Below, piece after piece: positions 8,690-17,406 of a stretch of DNA of 64,000 bases. The stretch's first letter is position 1. The number at the start of each line of letters is the position of its first letter. Source of the DNA: JBGSTR01 sp963707135 (lineage in GTDB: Bacteria; Pseudomonadota; Gammaproteobacteria; Chromatiales; Chromatiaceae); NCBI GenBank assembly GCA_963707135.1, contig CAVPOY010000026.1, forward strand, positions 1 to 64,000, read 5' to 3'. Under the pieces are notes generated by a model. The model made no database searches. It was not told where the DNA came from and worked only from the letters and a program-made list of their open reading frames with translations. A program made the position numbers and the translations under genes.

Positions 8690-8719
8690 AACGCCCGGCA
8701 CCGCCGGGCGTTTGCTTTT
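8690..8719 (+). terminator. Rho-independent terminator after pilA
   Basis: ACGCCCGG-CACCG-CCGGGCGT stem-loop followed by TTGCTTTT, about 36 bp past the pilA stop and just ahead of the next gene. Partial read-through into that gene is possible. Confidence 0.85.
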
Positions 8720-8732
8720 GGCTCTGTAATTT

Positions 8733-10676
8733 ATGTCATTCTGGACTACAAAGAACGAAATCCAGGGCCAACAATTTTCATGGCCACTGTTGTTGGTAGG
8801 AGTAGCTCTCGCAATACTACTAACCTTCACAATTTACCGCCAGGCCCTCACGGGAAGCTTTCATTTCGACGACGCACCCAACCTTGAAGGACTGGCCTCC
8901 GCTAGTGATTTGGCATCCTCTATCTTCTTCGTTTTTGGCGGGAAGGCGGGCCCTCTGGGACGCCCCATCGCTTTGCTGTCCTTTTTGCCTCAGGCGGAGG
9001 CTTGGCCGGACCACCCGCGGCCTTTCCTGGTTATAAATCTGGTTATCCACCTAGCGAACGGCGTGCTGATAGCAGCGTTGTCTTACCAACTAACCAGGCT
9101 GCTAGGCGATCGCCTACATCAACCTACGCTCTTCGTTATCACGGTAACTCTACTGTGGCTGATACTACCCATCAACGCGCCCGCGTCGCTACTTGTAATC
9201 CAGCGAATGACGACACTCGCGGCATTCTTCATGCTCGTTGGCCTGCTTACATACACGGTCGGGCGCCTACGTTTGGAGAAACGCCCTCGCTCCGGCATCA
9301 TATTGATGACCCTCGCTGTTGTCACCTGCACCCCCCTTGCAGCGTTGACCAAGGAGAATGGAATACTCTTGCCTATATACGCCCTGGTGCTCGAAGCGAC
9401 ACTCTTCAGCAGTTTCGCTGCACCAATTCCGAGATTTGCTCGGGTTTGGCGCCGCCTGTTCCTCGTTTTTCCGACCCTGCTCATAGCCGGTTTTCTTGCG
9501 TACCGGTCTCCACCTCTGCTCGAGTCCGACGCCTCACTGTCCAGTGGACTGTATAGCCGGTTGACCACCCAAGCGTTTGCGCTAATCGACTATCTGCATA
9601 TACTGGTCGCCCCTACCCCCTTTGCTATCCATCCGTTTTACGACGACTATCAGCCAGCCGCCCTCCCCATATCCGCGATTGCGGGATCGCTGGTTTTTGG
9701 GGGACTTGCTGGGGCAATAGGATTCTCCGTATGGCAGCGCCGGAAATTTCCCGTTCTTACGTTCGCCATCCTTTGGTTTCTAGCTGGCCACTCCTTAGAA
9801 TCCAGTGTCCTGCCCCTAGAGCCATTTTACTTGCACCGTAATTACGTACCTTCATTTGGCATCACGCTCCTGTTGGTATACTTTTTTTTTGCCAAGGCAA
9901 GCCGAATTTCAAATATTTTACGAGTATTGCTGCTGCCTTATCTTATTCTCGTTATCTTTGTCTTGGCCGAATCGGCTTATACTTGGGGGCGCCCAGACCT
10001 TGCCGGTGAGCTCTGGTTGATCAATCGACCATCTTCGACACGGGCAAGTGAATTTCTTGCTACCCGCTATCGCCAACGTGGCGATTACGCAACCGCTGCT
10101 AGGATCCTAAGAGAATCGCACGCTCAAACCCCAGACGCCACGGGCACGAACCTTCAATATCTCGGTACCTTCTGCCAAGACAGCCGAGCTGAAGTCACGC
10201 GCCGACTCATCCGAGACATCGAAGAGATATTGCGGCGAGGTACTTATACTAAACGGACGAGTCAACAACTAGATTCCTTGGTGGCAGCATGGCAGCGGGG
10301 TAATTGCCCCCTTCTCGATCCGGCTTCTTTACATGCCCTGCTGGACGCACTATTGGACAATGCGCAAACTTATCGGTGGCGGATCGAAGCCCACAATCTC
10401 CACCTAATACGGTTCCGGCTTTATTTATCCGAGCACGACTTCAATAATGCCATTTCAAGCTTGACTCGTGCCTACGGAGTTTATCCGGGCATTGAAACCC
10501 TGAGATTGCTGGCCGAGGTACTTGAGAGCGGCGGATTGCACGAAGATGCTATTAAGTTTATCGAACAGGCCGCACCGCCAGCCACGATTAACCCCATCAC
10601 GGCGCGGATCTGGAGGGCCCGGATAGACGCTCTGCGTGTCCGGTTCGGATCAGATGCTAATAGTAGTCCACGCTGA
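8733..10676 (+). CDS. Polytopic membrane protein with TMTC-like GT-C features and C-terminal TPR-like helices (putative pilin glycosyltransferase)
   Basis: The product has 647 residues. The first 430 or so hold about 10-12 hydrophobic segments. Just after the first one is FHFDDAPNLEGL, an acidic pair in the first large loop as in GT-C transferases. Then come GRPIALLSFLPQAE and FLVINLVIHLANGVLI, which resemble the arrangement in TMTC/DUF1736 O-mannosyltransferases. The last 200 residues are soluble and helical, with TPR-like spacing (ATRYRQRGDYATAARILRES and LRLLAEVLESGGLHEDAIKF). The gene directly follows pilA and its terminator. In other bacteria pilin-specific oligosaccharyl or glycosyl transferases (TfpO, TfpW) sit at this place, so a pilin O-glycosylation role is reasonable inference. 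Base composition is visibly less GC-rich than its neighbours, suggesting transfer. Confidence 0.6.
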   Translation: MSFWTTKNEIQGQQFSWPLLLVGVALAILLTFTIYRQALTGSFHFDDAPNLEGLASASDLASSIFFVFGGKAGPLGRPIALLSFLPQAEAWPDHPRPFLVINLVIHLANGVLIAALSYQLTRLLGDRLHQPTLFVITVTLLWLILPINAPASLLVIQRMTTLAAFFMLVGLLTYTVGRLRLEKRPRSGIILMTLAVVTCTPLAALTKENGILLPIYALVLEATLFSSFAAPIPRFARVWRRLFLVFPTLLIAGFLAYRSPPLLESDASLSSGLYSRLTTQAFALIDYLHILVAPTPFAIHPFYDDYQPAALPISAIAGSLVFGGLAGAIGFSVWQRRKFPVLTFAILWFLAGHSLESSVLPLEPFYLHRNYVPSFGITLLLVYFFFAKASRISNILRVLLLPYLILVIFVLAESAYTWGRPDLAGELWLINRPSSTRASEFLATRYRQRGDYATAARILRESHAQTPDATGTNLQYLGTFCQDSRAEVTRRLIRDIEEILRRGTYTKRTSQQLDSLVAAWQRGNCPLLDPASLHALLDALLDNAQTYRWRIEAHNLHLIRFRLYLSEHDFNNAISSLTRAYGVYPGIETLRLLAEVLESGGLHEDAIKFIEQAAPPATINPITARIWRARIDALRVRFGSDANSSPR

Positions 10677-10804
10677 ACTTTGGGCAAACATTGATGCCTT
10701 GGAACCGGCACTCGCGCTGTTCGCTTGCAACGCGTTTAGGCGGCTGAAACGGTCTTGGAGTAAACTGCAGCTTCCGCTGGACATAATGCGGAACGGCGTT
10801 TGGC

Positions 10805-11290
10805 GCATCGGATAGCCATCTACTTGCAACCGCGTTCGAACGCGTTCCAAGGCCGGAACAGGTCCTGGCGGGCTGTACAGATAGAAAGGTGACACGCAAG
10901 GATCAACAACCGCGCCGATAACGAGAGAACCAGTTGACTGAGTCAGGACCCGTCAGCGTAACCGTGGTTATCCCCGCCCACAACGAATCAGCGTCCCTAG
11001 GACGGCTCTTCGATGCGTTAGAGCGAGAGCAACCGGAATCCGAACTGATCGTCGTGAACGACGGCTCGACGGACTCGACCGCGGAGATTGCGAGCGGCCG
11101 GGGGGCGCGGGTCCTCTCACACCCCTATCGGATGGGCAACGGCGCGGCCGTCAAGACTGGGGCGCGGGCGGCGAGCGGCGAGATCCTGGTTTTCATGGAC
11201 GCCGACGGTCAGCACGACCCGGCGGACATTCCGCGCCTGCTGGCCAAGTTGGACGAGGGCTACGGAATGGCGGTCAGGGAGCGGCAGGCG
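10805..11290 (+). repeat. Direct repeat copy A (leader plus 5' part of glycosyltransferase gene)
   Basis: This segment is a diverged duplicate of about 12195-12680 (shift about 1387 bp). It covers roughly 120 bp of leader and the first 350 bp of coding sequence. Similarity stops near 11290, in the GCGGCAGGCxGACA stretch, and the higBA-type module follows. Confidence 0.75.
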
Positions 11291-11317
11291 GACATATCGG
11301 GATTTGCCTTCATATGA
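10934..11317 (+). pseudogene. Truncated polyprenyl-phosphate glycosyltransferase (5' fragment)
   Basis: From TTG 10934 the first 115 or so residues parallel the intact gene at 12321: VSVTVVIPAHNESASLG, SELIVVNDGSTDSTAEI, HPYRMGNGAAVKTGARA and LVFMDADGQHDPADI, with the catalytic DAD. Similarity ends after ERQAD and a stop follows 7 codons later. The rest of the catalytic domain and the two membrane helices are lost. It still has its own leader and unusual TTG start, so a truncated peptide could be made, but it is unlikely to be active. Confidence 0.85.
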
Positions 11318-11338
11318 CTTCGAAGCCATAATTTACCT

Positions 11339-11731
11339 ATGACATGGACCGTCCTGTTCCACGACGACTTCGACACCGAATTCGCGGCGTTCGACGAGGA
11401 TCTACAGGATGAGTTGCTGGCGCATGCCAAGCTACTGTCGGAATTCGGCCCGAACCTGGGACGGCCGACGGTCGACACCCTCAAGGGGTCGCGGCACGCC
11501 AACATGAAGGAGCTCCGGTTCTCCTGGAACGGCGAGGTCTGGCGCGTCGCCTTTGCGTTCGATCCCCAACGCCAGGCCATCCTGCTGGTCGGGGGTGACA
11601 AGGCCGGGGTGGGCCAACGGCGCTTTTACAAACGATTGATCACGGCCGCGGATGATCGGTATAGAGGACACCTCGCGACATTGGCCGCGACGAAAACCAA
11701 AGAGTCTCAGCATGTCAAGAAAACTCGATGA
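11339..11731 (+). CDS. higB: HigB/RelE-superfamily toxin (Gp49-like, PF05973 type)
   Basis: The product has 130 residues and opens MTWTVLFHDDFDTEFAAF. It then shows MKELRFSWNGEVWRVAFAFDP and AILLVGGDKAGVGQRRFYKRLI, the conserved core of phage-derived Gp49/HigB toxins, which cleave mRNA on the ribosome. The following gene encodes an XRE antitoxin and overlaps its 3' end by 20 bp, the toxin-first order typical of higBA. The pair lies between two copies of a glycosyltransferase 5' region, suggesting arrival during a duplication. No sigma factor or phage genes are nearby. Confidence 0.85.
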   Translation: MTWTVLFHDDFDTEFAAFDEDLQDELLAHAKLLSEFGPNLGRPTVDTLKGSRHANMKELRFSWNGEVWRVAFAFDPQRQAILLVGGDKAGVGQRRFYKRLITAADDRYRGHLATLAATKTKESQHVKKTR

Positions 11732-12071
11732 CATCATGGCCGCACTGCCGGTACCGCGCCGCCAGCGCGTCGAGGAGCGAGCCATGGAGTTGGCGACGCT
11801 CAAGGATCTGCGCAAGGCCGCAAAACAGACGCAAGAGGAATTGGCGACGGTGCTCGGCGTCGGACAAGACACCATCTCGCGGCTGGAGAAGCGCAGCGAT
11901 ATGTTGTTGTCGACGCTCCGGCACTATGTCGAGAGCATGGGCGGCAAGCTCGATCTTGTGGCCCAGTTTCCGAATCGCCCGCCAGTGGTCATTAAGCATA
12001 TTGGCGTGAAGCAAGCGCCTCGGCGCAGGAAGACGACAACCGTTGAGCGCAGCCCCCACTCGGACGCCTGA
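11712..12071 (+). CDS. higA: HigA-type XRE-family antitoxin
   Basis: The product has 119 residues and starts at ATG 11712 inside the end of the toxin gene. A helix-turn-helix is seen in AAKQTQEELATVLGVGQDTI followed by SRLEKRSDMLLSTLRHYVES, then LDLVAQFPNRPPV. It should bind the toxin and repress the pair. The last 25 residues are basic (APRRRKTTTVE) and not typical, possibly a read-on from the join with neighbouring DNA. Confidence 0.85.
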   Translation: MSRKLDDIMAALPVPRRQRVEERAMELATLKDLRKAAKQTQEELATVLGVGQDTISRLEKRSDMLLSTLRHYVESMGGKLDLVAQFPNRPPVVIKHIGVKQAPRRRKTTTVERSPHSDA

Positions 12072-12194
12072 AGCGCCAATGCCGCTAAGTTAGCGAGAGG
12101 ACGTCGTTCCGGCAGAGCCTGCCCCGGCATGGATTGGCGGGGGATTGCCGGAGCCCAGGCCCCACGGATGGCAGGCCGCGACCGCGTCCATGTG

Positions 12195-12680
12195 CTCTGG
12201 ATACCGGCAGCCCCTACAGCATGACGGGTAAGCTCAATGGTAACGGCTTGCAATCGCGGTCGAAGGCGTTCCAAGGGCGGAACGGGTTCTGCTGTACCAC
12301 GCCGATACTGAGAGATCCAGTTGACTGAGCCAAGACCCGTCAGCGTAACCGTCATTATCCCCGCCCACAACGAGGCGCCTGCGCTCGGTGGGGTGCTCGC
12401 GGAAGTCCGCAAGCAGCAACCGGAATCCGAGCTGATAGTCGTGAACGACGGCTCCTCGGACTCGACCGCGGAGGTTGCGCGCGCCCAGGGGGCGCGGGTC
12501 CTCTCTCACCCCTATCGGATGGGCAACGGCGCCGCCGTCAAGACCGGGGCGCGCCATGCCAAAGGCGAGATCCTGGTTTTCATGGACGCCGACGGCCAGC
12601 ACGACCCAGCGGATATCCCGCGCCTGCTGGCCAAGCTGGACGAGGGCTACGAGATGGTGGTCGGGGCGCGGCAGGCCGAC
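12195..12680 (+). repeat. Direct repeat copy B (leader plus 5' part of intact glycosyltransferase gene)
   Basis: Partner of 10805-11290. Shared leader blocks include GCGTTCCAAG(G)GCGGAAC, GCCGATA and CCAGTTGACTGAG at the start codon. The two copies differ at many positions, so the duplication is not recent. Confidence 0.75.
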
Positions 12681-13217
12681 AGCCACGCCTCCATCGGGAG
12701 GCGGCTGGCGAACCAGTTCTACAACCGCCTCGCCTCCTGGATGACCGGTTATCCGATCGCGGATCTCACCTCCGGGTTCCGGGCCGTGCGGGCTCGGCAT
12801 TTCCGGAAGTTCCTCTATCTGTTGCCCAACGGGTTCTCGTACCCGACCACCAGCACCATGGCCTTTTTCCGCTCGGGGTTCCCGGTCGGCTACATCCCGA
12901 TCCGGGCGAACCCGCGATCCGGCAAGAGTCATATCCGCCAACTGCACGACGGCGCGCGTTTCTTCCTCATCATTCTGAAGATCGGCGCCCTGTTCTCGCC
13001 GATGCGGTTCTTTCTGCCGATCAGCTTCCTGTTCTTCCTTGGGGGCCTCGCCCACTATGGCTACACCTACTACCACGCGGGGCGCTTCACGAACATGGGC
13101 TCCGTTCTGTTCATCGGCTCCCTGCTGATCTTCCTGATCGGAATCGTCTCGGAGCAGATCTCCGCGCTGCACTACAAGGGAGCCGAGGACGACCGGCGCC
13201 GAACGCGGCGCGATTAG
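12321..13217 (+). CDS. Polyprenyl-phosphate glycosyltransferase, GT2 (DPM1/ArnC-like) with C-terminal membrane pair
   Basis: The product has 298 residues. The GT-A catalytic part has SVTVIIPAHNEAPALGG, ELIVVNDGSSDSTAEVA, ILVFMDADGQHDPADIP (DAD metal site) and YPIADLTSGFRAVRAR, as in dolichyl- or undecaprenyl-phosphate sugar transferases. Two hydrophobic segments near the end (FFLPISFLFFLGGLAHYGYT and VLFIGSLLIFLIGIVSEQIS) anchor it. It likely loads a sugar on undecaprenyl phosphate for use by membrane GT-C transferases, such as the one at 8733. The start is TTG, supported by the same TTG in the duplicate. The stop at 13217 is followed by about 75 bp before the lipoprotein gene. Confidence 0.85.
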   Translation: MTEPRPVSVTVIIPAHNEAPALGGVLAEVRKQQPESELIVVNDGSSDSTAEVARAQGARVLSHPYRMGNGAAVKTGARHAKGEILVFMDADGQHDPADIPRLLAKLDEGYEMVVGARQADSHASIGRRLANQFYNRLASWMTGYPIADLTSGFRAVRARHFRKFLYLLPNGFSYPTTSTMAFFRSGFPVGYIPIRANPRSGKSHIRQLHDGARFFLIILKIGALFSPMRFFLPISFLFFLGGLAHYGYTYYHAGRFTNMGSVLFIGSLLIFLIGIVSEQISALHYKGAEDDRRRTRRD

Positions 13218-13293
13218 CGTCCAAGGGTCTACCATATGGAGTTAAACGCACCGTGATCCACAGGCCCTGGCGTTCCGGTACGATTCTGCAAAC

Positions 13294-14019
13294 GTGCACA
13301 TTTTTTTGCTGAGAGCGCTTGTTCTGGGGCTGACGGCCTTACTGGCTGGGTGCGCGGCACAGCCGGTTGTGGTCAAAGAGGAGCCGCCTAAGAAGCCCGT
13401 CGCCGAGTCGCAAGCGAGTTGGTGGTACGTCCGCTTCCGCCTGCGCTGGCCGGAAGGCGAGGATCCCCTGTGGTATCCGGACTTGCTGCTGGCCGATCGG
13501 GTGATCGGTCCGGTACTGGAGACGGAGCGCGAAGCGATCGTCCTTTGGCGGTTCCATCGGCGGGCGGCGCCGGACGAGGCCGGGCGGCGTTTCAGCTTCA
13601 TATTCATGGCCACGCCGGCCACGGCAGCGCGCGTAAACGCACGCATAGCGGCTGACCCATGGGTCGCTCGCCTGCGAAAGCGCGGAATCCTGGAAGACGT
13701 GCTTTTCGACGACCCCGGTCAACCGACCCGGCCGAACATAGCGGACACGTCCGATGACAGCTGGTCGCCGGCGATGCAGACGGCCTGGCCGCACTTCATC
13801 ATGGGGGCGAGCCAGTTGTGGCTCGAGCTGATCCGCGAGCTGGATAAACGGGTGAAATGGCCCAGGGACCCCCTCGCCCGCTATGCGGCGATCGAGAAGG
13901 CGCTAAACGAGCTGTGGCGCTCAGAAGGCGGCCATGCCTTGCTGCACCATCTCAGTGCCGTATTCGGTTATCAGGAGCTTCTGGTAACGCGGCGGGAGCA
14001 GGAGCTGATGCGATTTTGA
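13294..14019 (+). CDS. Lipoprotein of unknown function
   Basis: The product has 241 residues from GTG 13294. The amino end (IFLLRALVLGLTALLAGCAAQ) is a lipoprotein signal with lipobox LAGC. The mature part has no motif I can name. Visible features are WWYVRFRLRWPEGEDPLWYP, which suggests a beta-rich domain, and a helical last third (QLWLELIRELDKRVKWP, YAAIEKALNELWRSEGG). It lies between two glycosyltransferase genes on the same strand and may belong to surface polysaccharide assembly; that is only context. Confidence 0.7.
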   Translation: MHIFLLRALVLGLTALLAGCAAQPVVVKEEPPKKPVAESQASWWYVRFRLRWPEGEDPLWYPDLLLADRVIGPVLETEREAIVLWRFHRRAAPDEAGRRFSFIFMATPATAARVNARIAADPWVARLRKRGILEDVLFDDPGQPTRPNIADTSDDSWSPAMQTAWPHFIMGASQLWLELIRELDKRVKWPRDPLARYAAIEKALNELWRSEGGHALLHHLSAVFGYQELLVTRREQELMRF

Positions 14020-14113
14020 GCGGGCCCATTCCTCGCTATCTCGTTGGAAGCTTGTACTTTGTGATGCGCGCAAGGACGTCAGCGAACCGGGCGAGGCCGG
14101 CACTTGACGCCAT

Positions 14114-15398
14114 ATGAGGATGACACAAGCTGACAAACCTCGGCTGTTGGTATTGAGCTCGACCTTCCCTCGCTGGCCGGACGATCCAGAGCCAGGCTTC
14201 GTCTTTGAGTTGGCGCGGCGGCTCACGAATCGATTCGACGTGACGGTGCTCGCGCCCCATGCGCCCGGCAGCCAGACACGGGAGACGCTCGACAGGGTTC
14301 GGGTCATTCGGTTCCGCTACGCACCAGAGGCCTGGGAGCGGCTGGCCACCCACGGGGGCGGTATCCTCGACCGTCTTAAGACCCATCCCCTCAACCACTT
14401 GTTGGTACCGCCATTTCTACTCGGGGAGCTTGTAGCCCTCACGCGGCTGTTGCGGCAGGAACGGTTCGCTGTGATTCATGCGCACTGGCTAATTCCCCAG
14501 GGATTGCTGGCAGTACTAGCCCTGTGGCTCACACTTCGGCGAGTGCCGCTGGTGTGCACCTCCCATGGTGGGGACCTCTACGGTTTGCGGGGTTTCACGC
14601 TCCGGCGGATCATGCGCGGGGTGATGGGACGGGCCGCTAGCGTAACCGTTGTAAGTAATGTTATGCGCAAGCACGTTCTTGCGATGGGGGTGGAGTCCGC
14701 GAAGGTCTCGATTATCCCCATGGGGGTGGACCTTAAACAGCAATTTGCGCCCGACCCGTCTACGCCACGGGCCGCATGCGAGTTGCTGTTTGTTGGGCGT
14801 TTGGTGGAAAAGAAAGGGCTCAGCATCCTGCTCGACGCCCTAGCCCTGGTCGCGGAAACGCACAGCCAAGTGATGCTGACCGTGGCGGGTGACGGCCCCC
14901 TAGGCGCAGATCTGCGGCGACGAGCCAAAACCTTGGGGCTGAGCGCACGGGTCAACTTCCTTGGGATGGTTGCGCCGTCGCGGCTGCCGGCGCTCTATCG
15001 GCGCGCCACCCTGTGTGTGGCACCATTCATCGTCGCGCGTAGCGGGAATCAAGAGGGCCTGGGGCTTGTGTTGGTCGAGGCCCTGGGCTGCGGTTGTCCG
15101 GTAGTCGCGTCTGACCTGCTCGCCGTGCGGGATGTGATTCGAGATGGAGAGACTGGGGTGCTGGTACCGAGCGGCGATCCGCAGGCGCTCGCCGCGGGCA
15201 TTAGCGGCCTGCTCACCAGATGCCGAACGCCGCCGCGCCCTTGCGGCCGCGGGGCGCGCCTACTGCCTAACACGTTTCGATTGGGCCGGAATCGCCGCAC
15301 GCTATTCAAACTGTGCTTGCTGCACCGTAAGCAGGATCGACAGCTTGAAACTCTGTTACTCGAAAAAATATTCAACGCGCGCGGCAGGTACCGACTAG
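14114..15398 (+). CDS. Glycosyltransferase family 4, frameshifted near its 3' end
   Basis: This GT-B fold enzyme transfers a sugar from a nucleotide donor. It opens PRLLVLSSTFPRWPDDPEPG, with VIHAHWLIPQGLLAV and SHGGDLYGLRG in the acceptor half. The donor half shows LLFVGRLVEKKGLSILLDA, LTVAGDGPLGADLRRRA and SGNQEGLGLVLVEALGCG (the EX7E-type signature). After SGLLT the frame changes near 15220 by one extra base, and the true end continues DAERRRALAAAGRAYCLTRF DWAG to a stop at 15396-15398. It overlaps the 3' end of the convergent GT2 gene by 27 bp. The start is ATG 14114; ATG 14120 is an alternative. Confidence 0.85.
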
Positions 15399-16317
15399 GT
15401 AGGCCACACCAGAGATAACCCTCACCCACGTCCGCTTTACCCCAAACGGCAGGTGAGGGACGCCGATAATCCAGTCGCCGACATGTGCCAGCATGGAAAC
15501 AAAATGCCCGGCGAATACAGCGAAGATCCTTCGCATTCTTCCGTTCTCATGACAGTCGATTCTCCCATAGATAGATTCTCTATATTCAGCGGGATGAGCC
15601 TCCGCGAATTTTTTGGATGAATACTGCCCCGCTTCCATCATTTTGCGACTCACCTGCTTTAGTGAAAGGGTTCCACCGTGGATAGCTATCGCGCCAAAGC
15701 AAATAGCAATACGGGCGCCCTGTTTTCTGAGCCGTGTCAGCAGGTCTCGATCTTCGAAGCCATAATGTCGATACGCCTCATCGAATCCATGCACATCGGC
15801 TAGGGCTGCGCGTCTGAACGCACAATTGGCAGTTGTCATTGCCGAAACTGCGCCCAAAAAAAATTCCCTTATCCGCCGCTCTTGTACAGCATTTTCGTAT
15901 ATCGACCAAAAGCCGTCGCCCGCCCCCTCAATCGTCCCGCAACTCACGTCGATCCCTTCCTCCAAAGTTCTGACATGCGCGATTAGTGCTTCGTCGGAGC
16001 GCCAAAAACAATCGGAATCCAAAAACACCACCACCGAGCCGTTTCCCGACCTCCATCCCGTGTTGCGCGCACTTGACCTCCCTCTATTCGTCCCATGACT
16101 TAGAACCTTAACACTCGTTCCGTATCTCGCAAATACGTGCTCGACCAGTCTGTCCGTCGAACCATCGTCGACTACTATCAGGTTACAATGCCAGTGTTCA
16201 GGGCGGCGCTGACGCAGCACCGAGTCAATGACCTTTTCCAATATTCGGCCCCGGATTGAAGGCGGGCACCACAACATCAATGCACAGTCGACCACGGCAG
16301 GTATTTCGTTTAACCAT
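15372..16317 (-). CDS. GT2 glycosyltransferase with galactosyltransferase-like C-terminal domain, frameshifted near 5' end
   Basis: Starting at ATG 16317 one frame reads CIDVVVPAFNPGPNIGK, the normal first strand of a GT2. The frame then changes near 16240 and goes on EKVIDSVLRQRRPEHWHCNL, VVDDGSTD, NRGRSSARNTGWRSGNG and VVFLDSDCFW (metal-binding DSD). The later part, NCAFRRAALADVHGFDEAYRH followed by GFEDRDLLTRLRK, is the Glyco_transf_7C region. About 315 residues in all. It is the last gene of a minus-strand glycosyltransferase series that starts at 19813. Donor and acceptor are unknown. Confidence 0.8.
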
Positions 16318-16350
16318 ATGTTGCAAGAGCAATCGCCTAAACCGCAGCAC

Positions 16351-17224
16351 TCATCTACGTTCGCGCGCACCCCCGATCAACAAACGAAGCGTTTCGGCAG
16401 CGCCGGTTACCCTCAATATGACCGCCACCACGAAAACCTGTAGACGTTGCCAGCCCGAAAGCTTACGGTGTTGCACTAACCACTTCATGGATTCCCAAGA
16501 AGTACGATGCGGTGCTGTGGCAACACCATCGCGCGCCATTCCAGAGAAACGCCGATTCAGCAACAGTCGACCGCCCGCCACACGACGTGCTTGGCGGATT
16601 GCACACCGCATGGATGTCCGAGGCGCCGTATGCACGATAGCCGCCGGAGCATACCTGATTGAATAACCCGCCTTGGCGGCGCGCCAGCCCCACTCCCTAT
16701 CGCCGCCGGACAACAGCGTTTCATTGAACAAACCCGTTTCCTCTACTTGATCTCTGGTTGCGAACAGGTTTGCAGTTGCCGCGAATCCGCGACTTTCGAT
16801 GTTTTCTCGCTGCATAAATCCTACAAGATACTGATACCGTTCGACCGCGGTCGGTTTCTCTGAGCATGGTGAGGGCGACTTCGCCTCCGACGACGCAACG
16901 CCCCTTTTCTCGCACAATGAGCTCAGTACCCACGCTAATCCAGTTACGATCCGGTATGCAATCGGCATCGGTAAACGCGAAGACGTCACCACGCGCCGCT
17001 CTTATCCCAGCATTGCGTGCGGCGTAAGATCCGGGAACCACACAGACAATCAAACGAGCAAACCCAGCGAAATCCTCTTGAAGTTGAATGGACGGAACAG
17101 AACCGTTATCAATGACGATAACCTCGTAATTGTGCTGCGGATACGTTTGCAACGATAACGCCGCCAAACAGGTGTCAATGCCTGGTTGATCGTTATAAAC
17201 CGGAATAATCACGGACACCTGCAC
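16351..17224 (-). CDS. GT2 glycosyltransferase, frameshifted
   Basis: From GTG 17224: VSVIIPVYNDQPGIDTCLAA, NYEVIVIDNGSVPSIQLQ, SYAARNAGIRAARGD and VFAFTDADCIPDRNW with the DAD motif. After VGGEV the frame changes near 16880. It continues YLVGFMQRENIESRGFAATA, NLFATRDQVEETGLFNE and LLSGGDREWGWRAAKAGY, the expected acceptor-side segment. Total is about 290 residues. A hydrophobic helix near the end (LQVFVVAVILRVTGAAE) may bind the membrane. It is followed 34 bp later by the next GT2 gene. Confidence 0.8.
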
Positions 17225-17406
17225 GAGCGTCTCCTGGCGGTCACCTTGCGGTCAGTTCACTCCCGAGCGTGCGGCGGAAGACGATTCGCCAAAGCAACTG
17301 AAACAGATCTTCGGTTCGAGAGGCGATTAGTGGCGAAAACTCAGTCAGTACATCAGTAGCCCCCAAGGATTGGGAAGCGCACGGCTGCGGCTCGGTGGGG
17401 TTGCTT

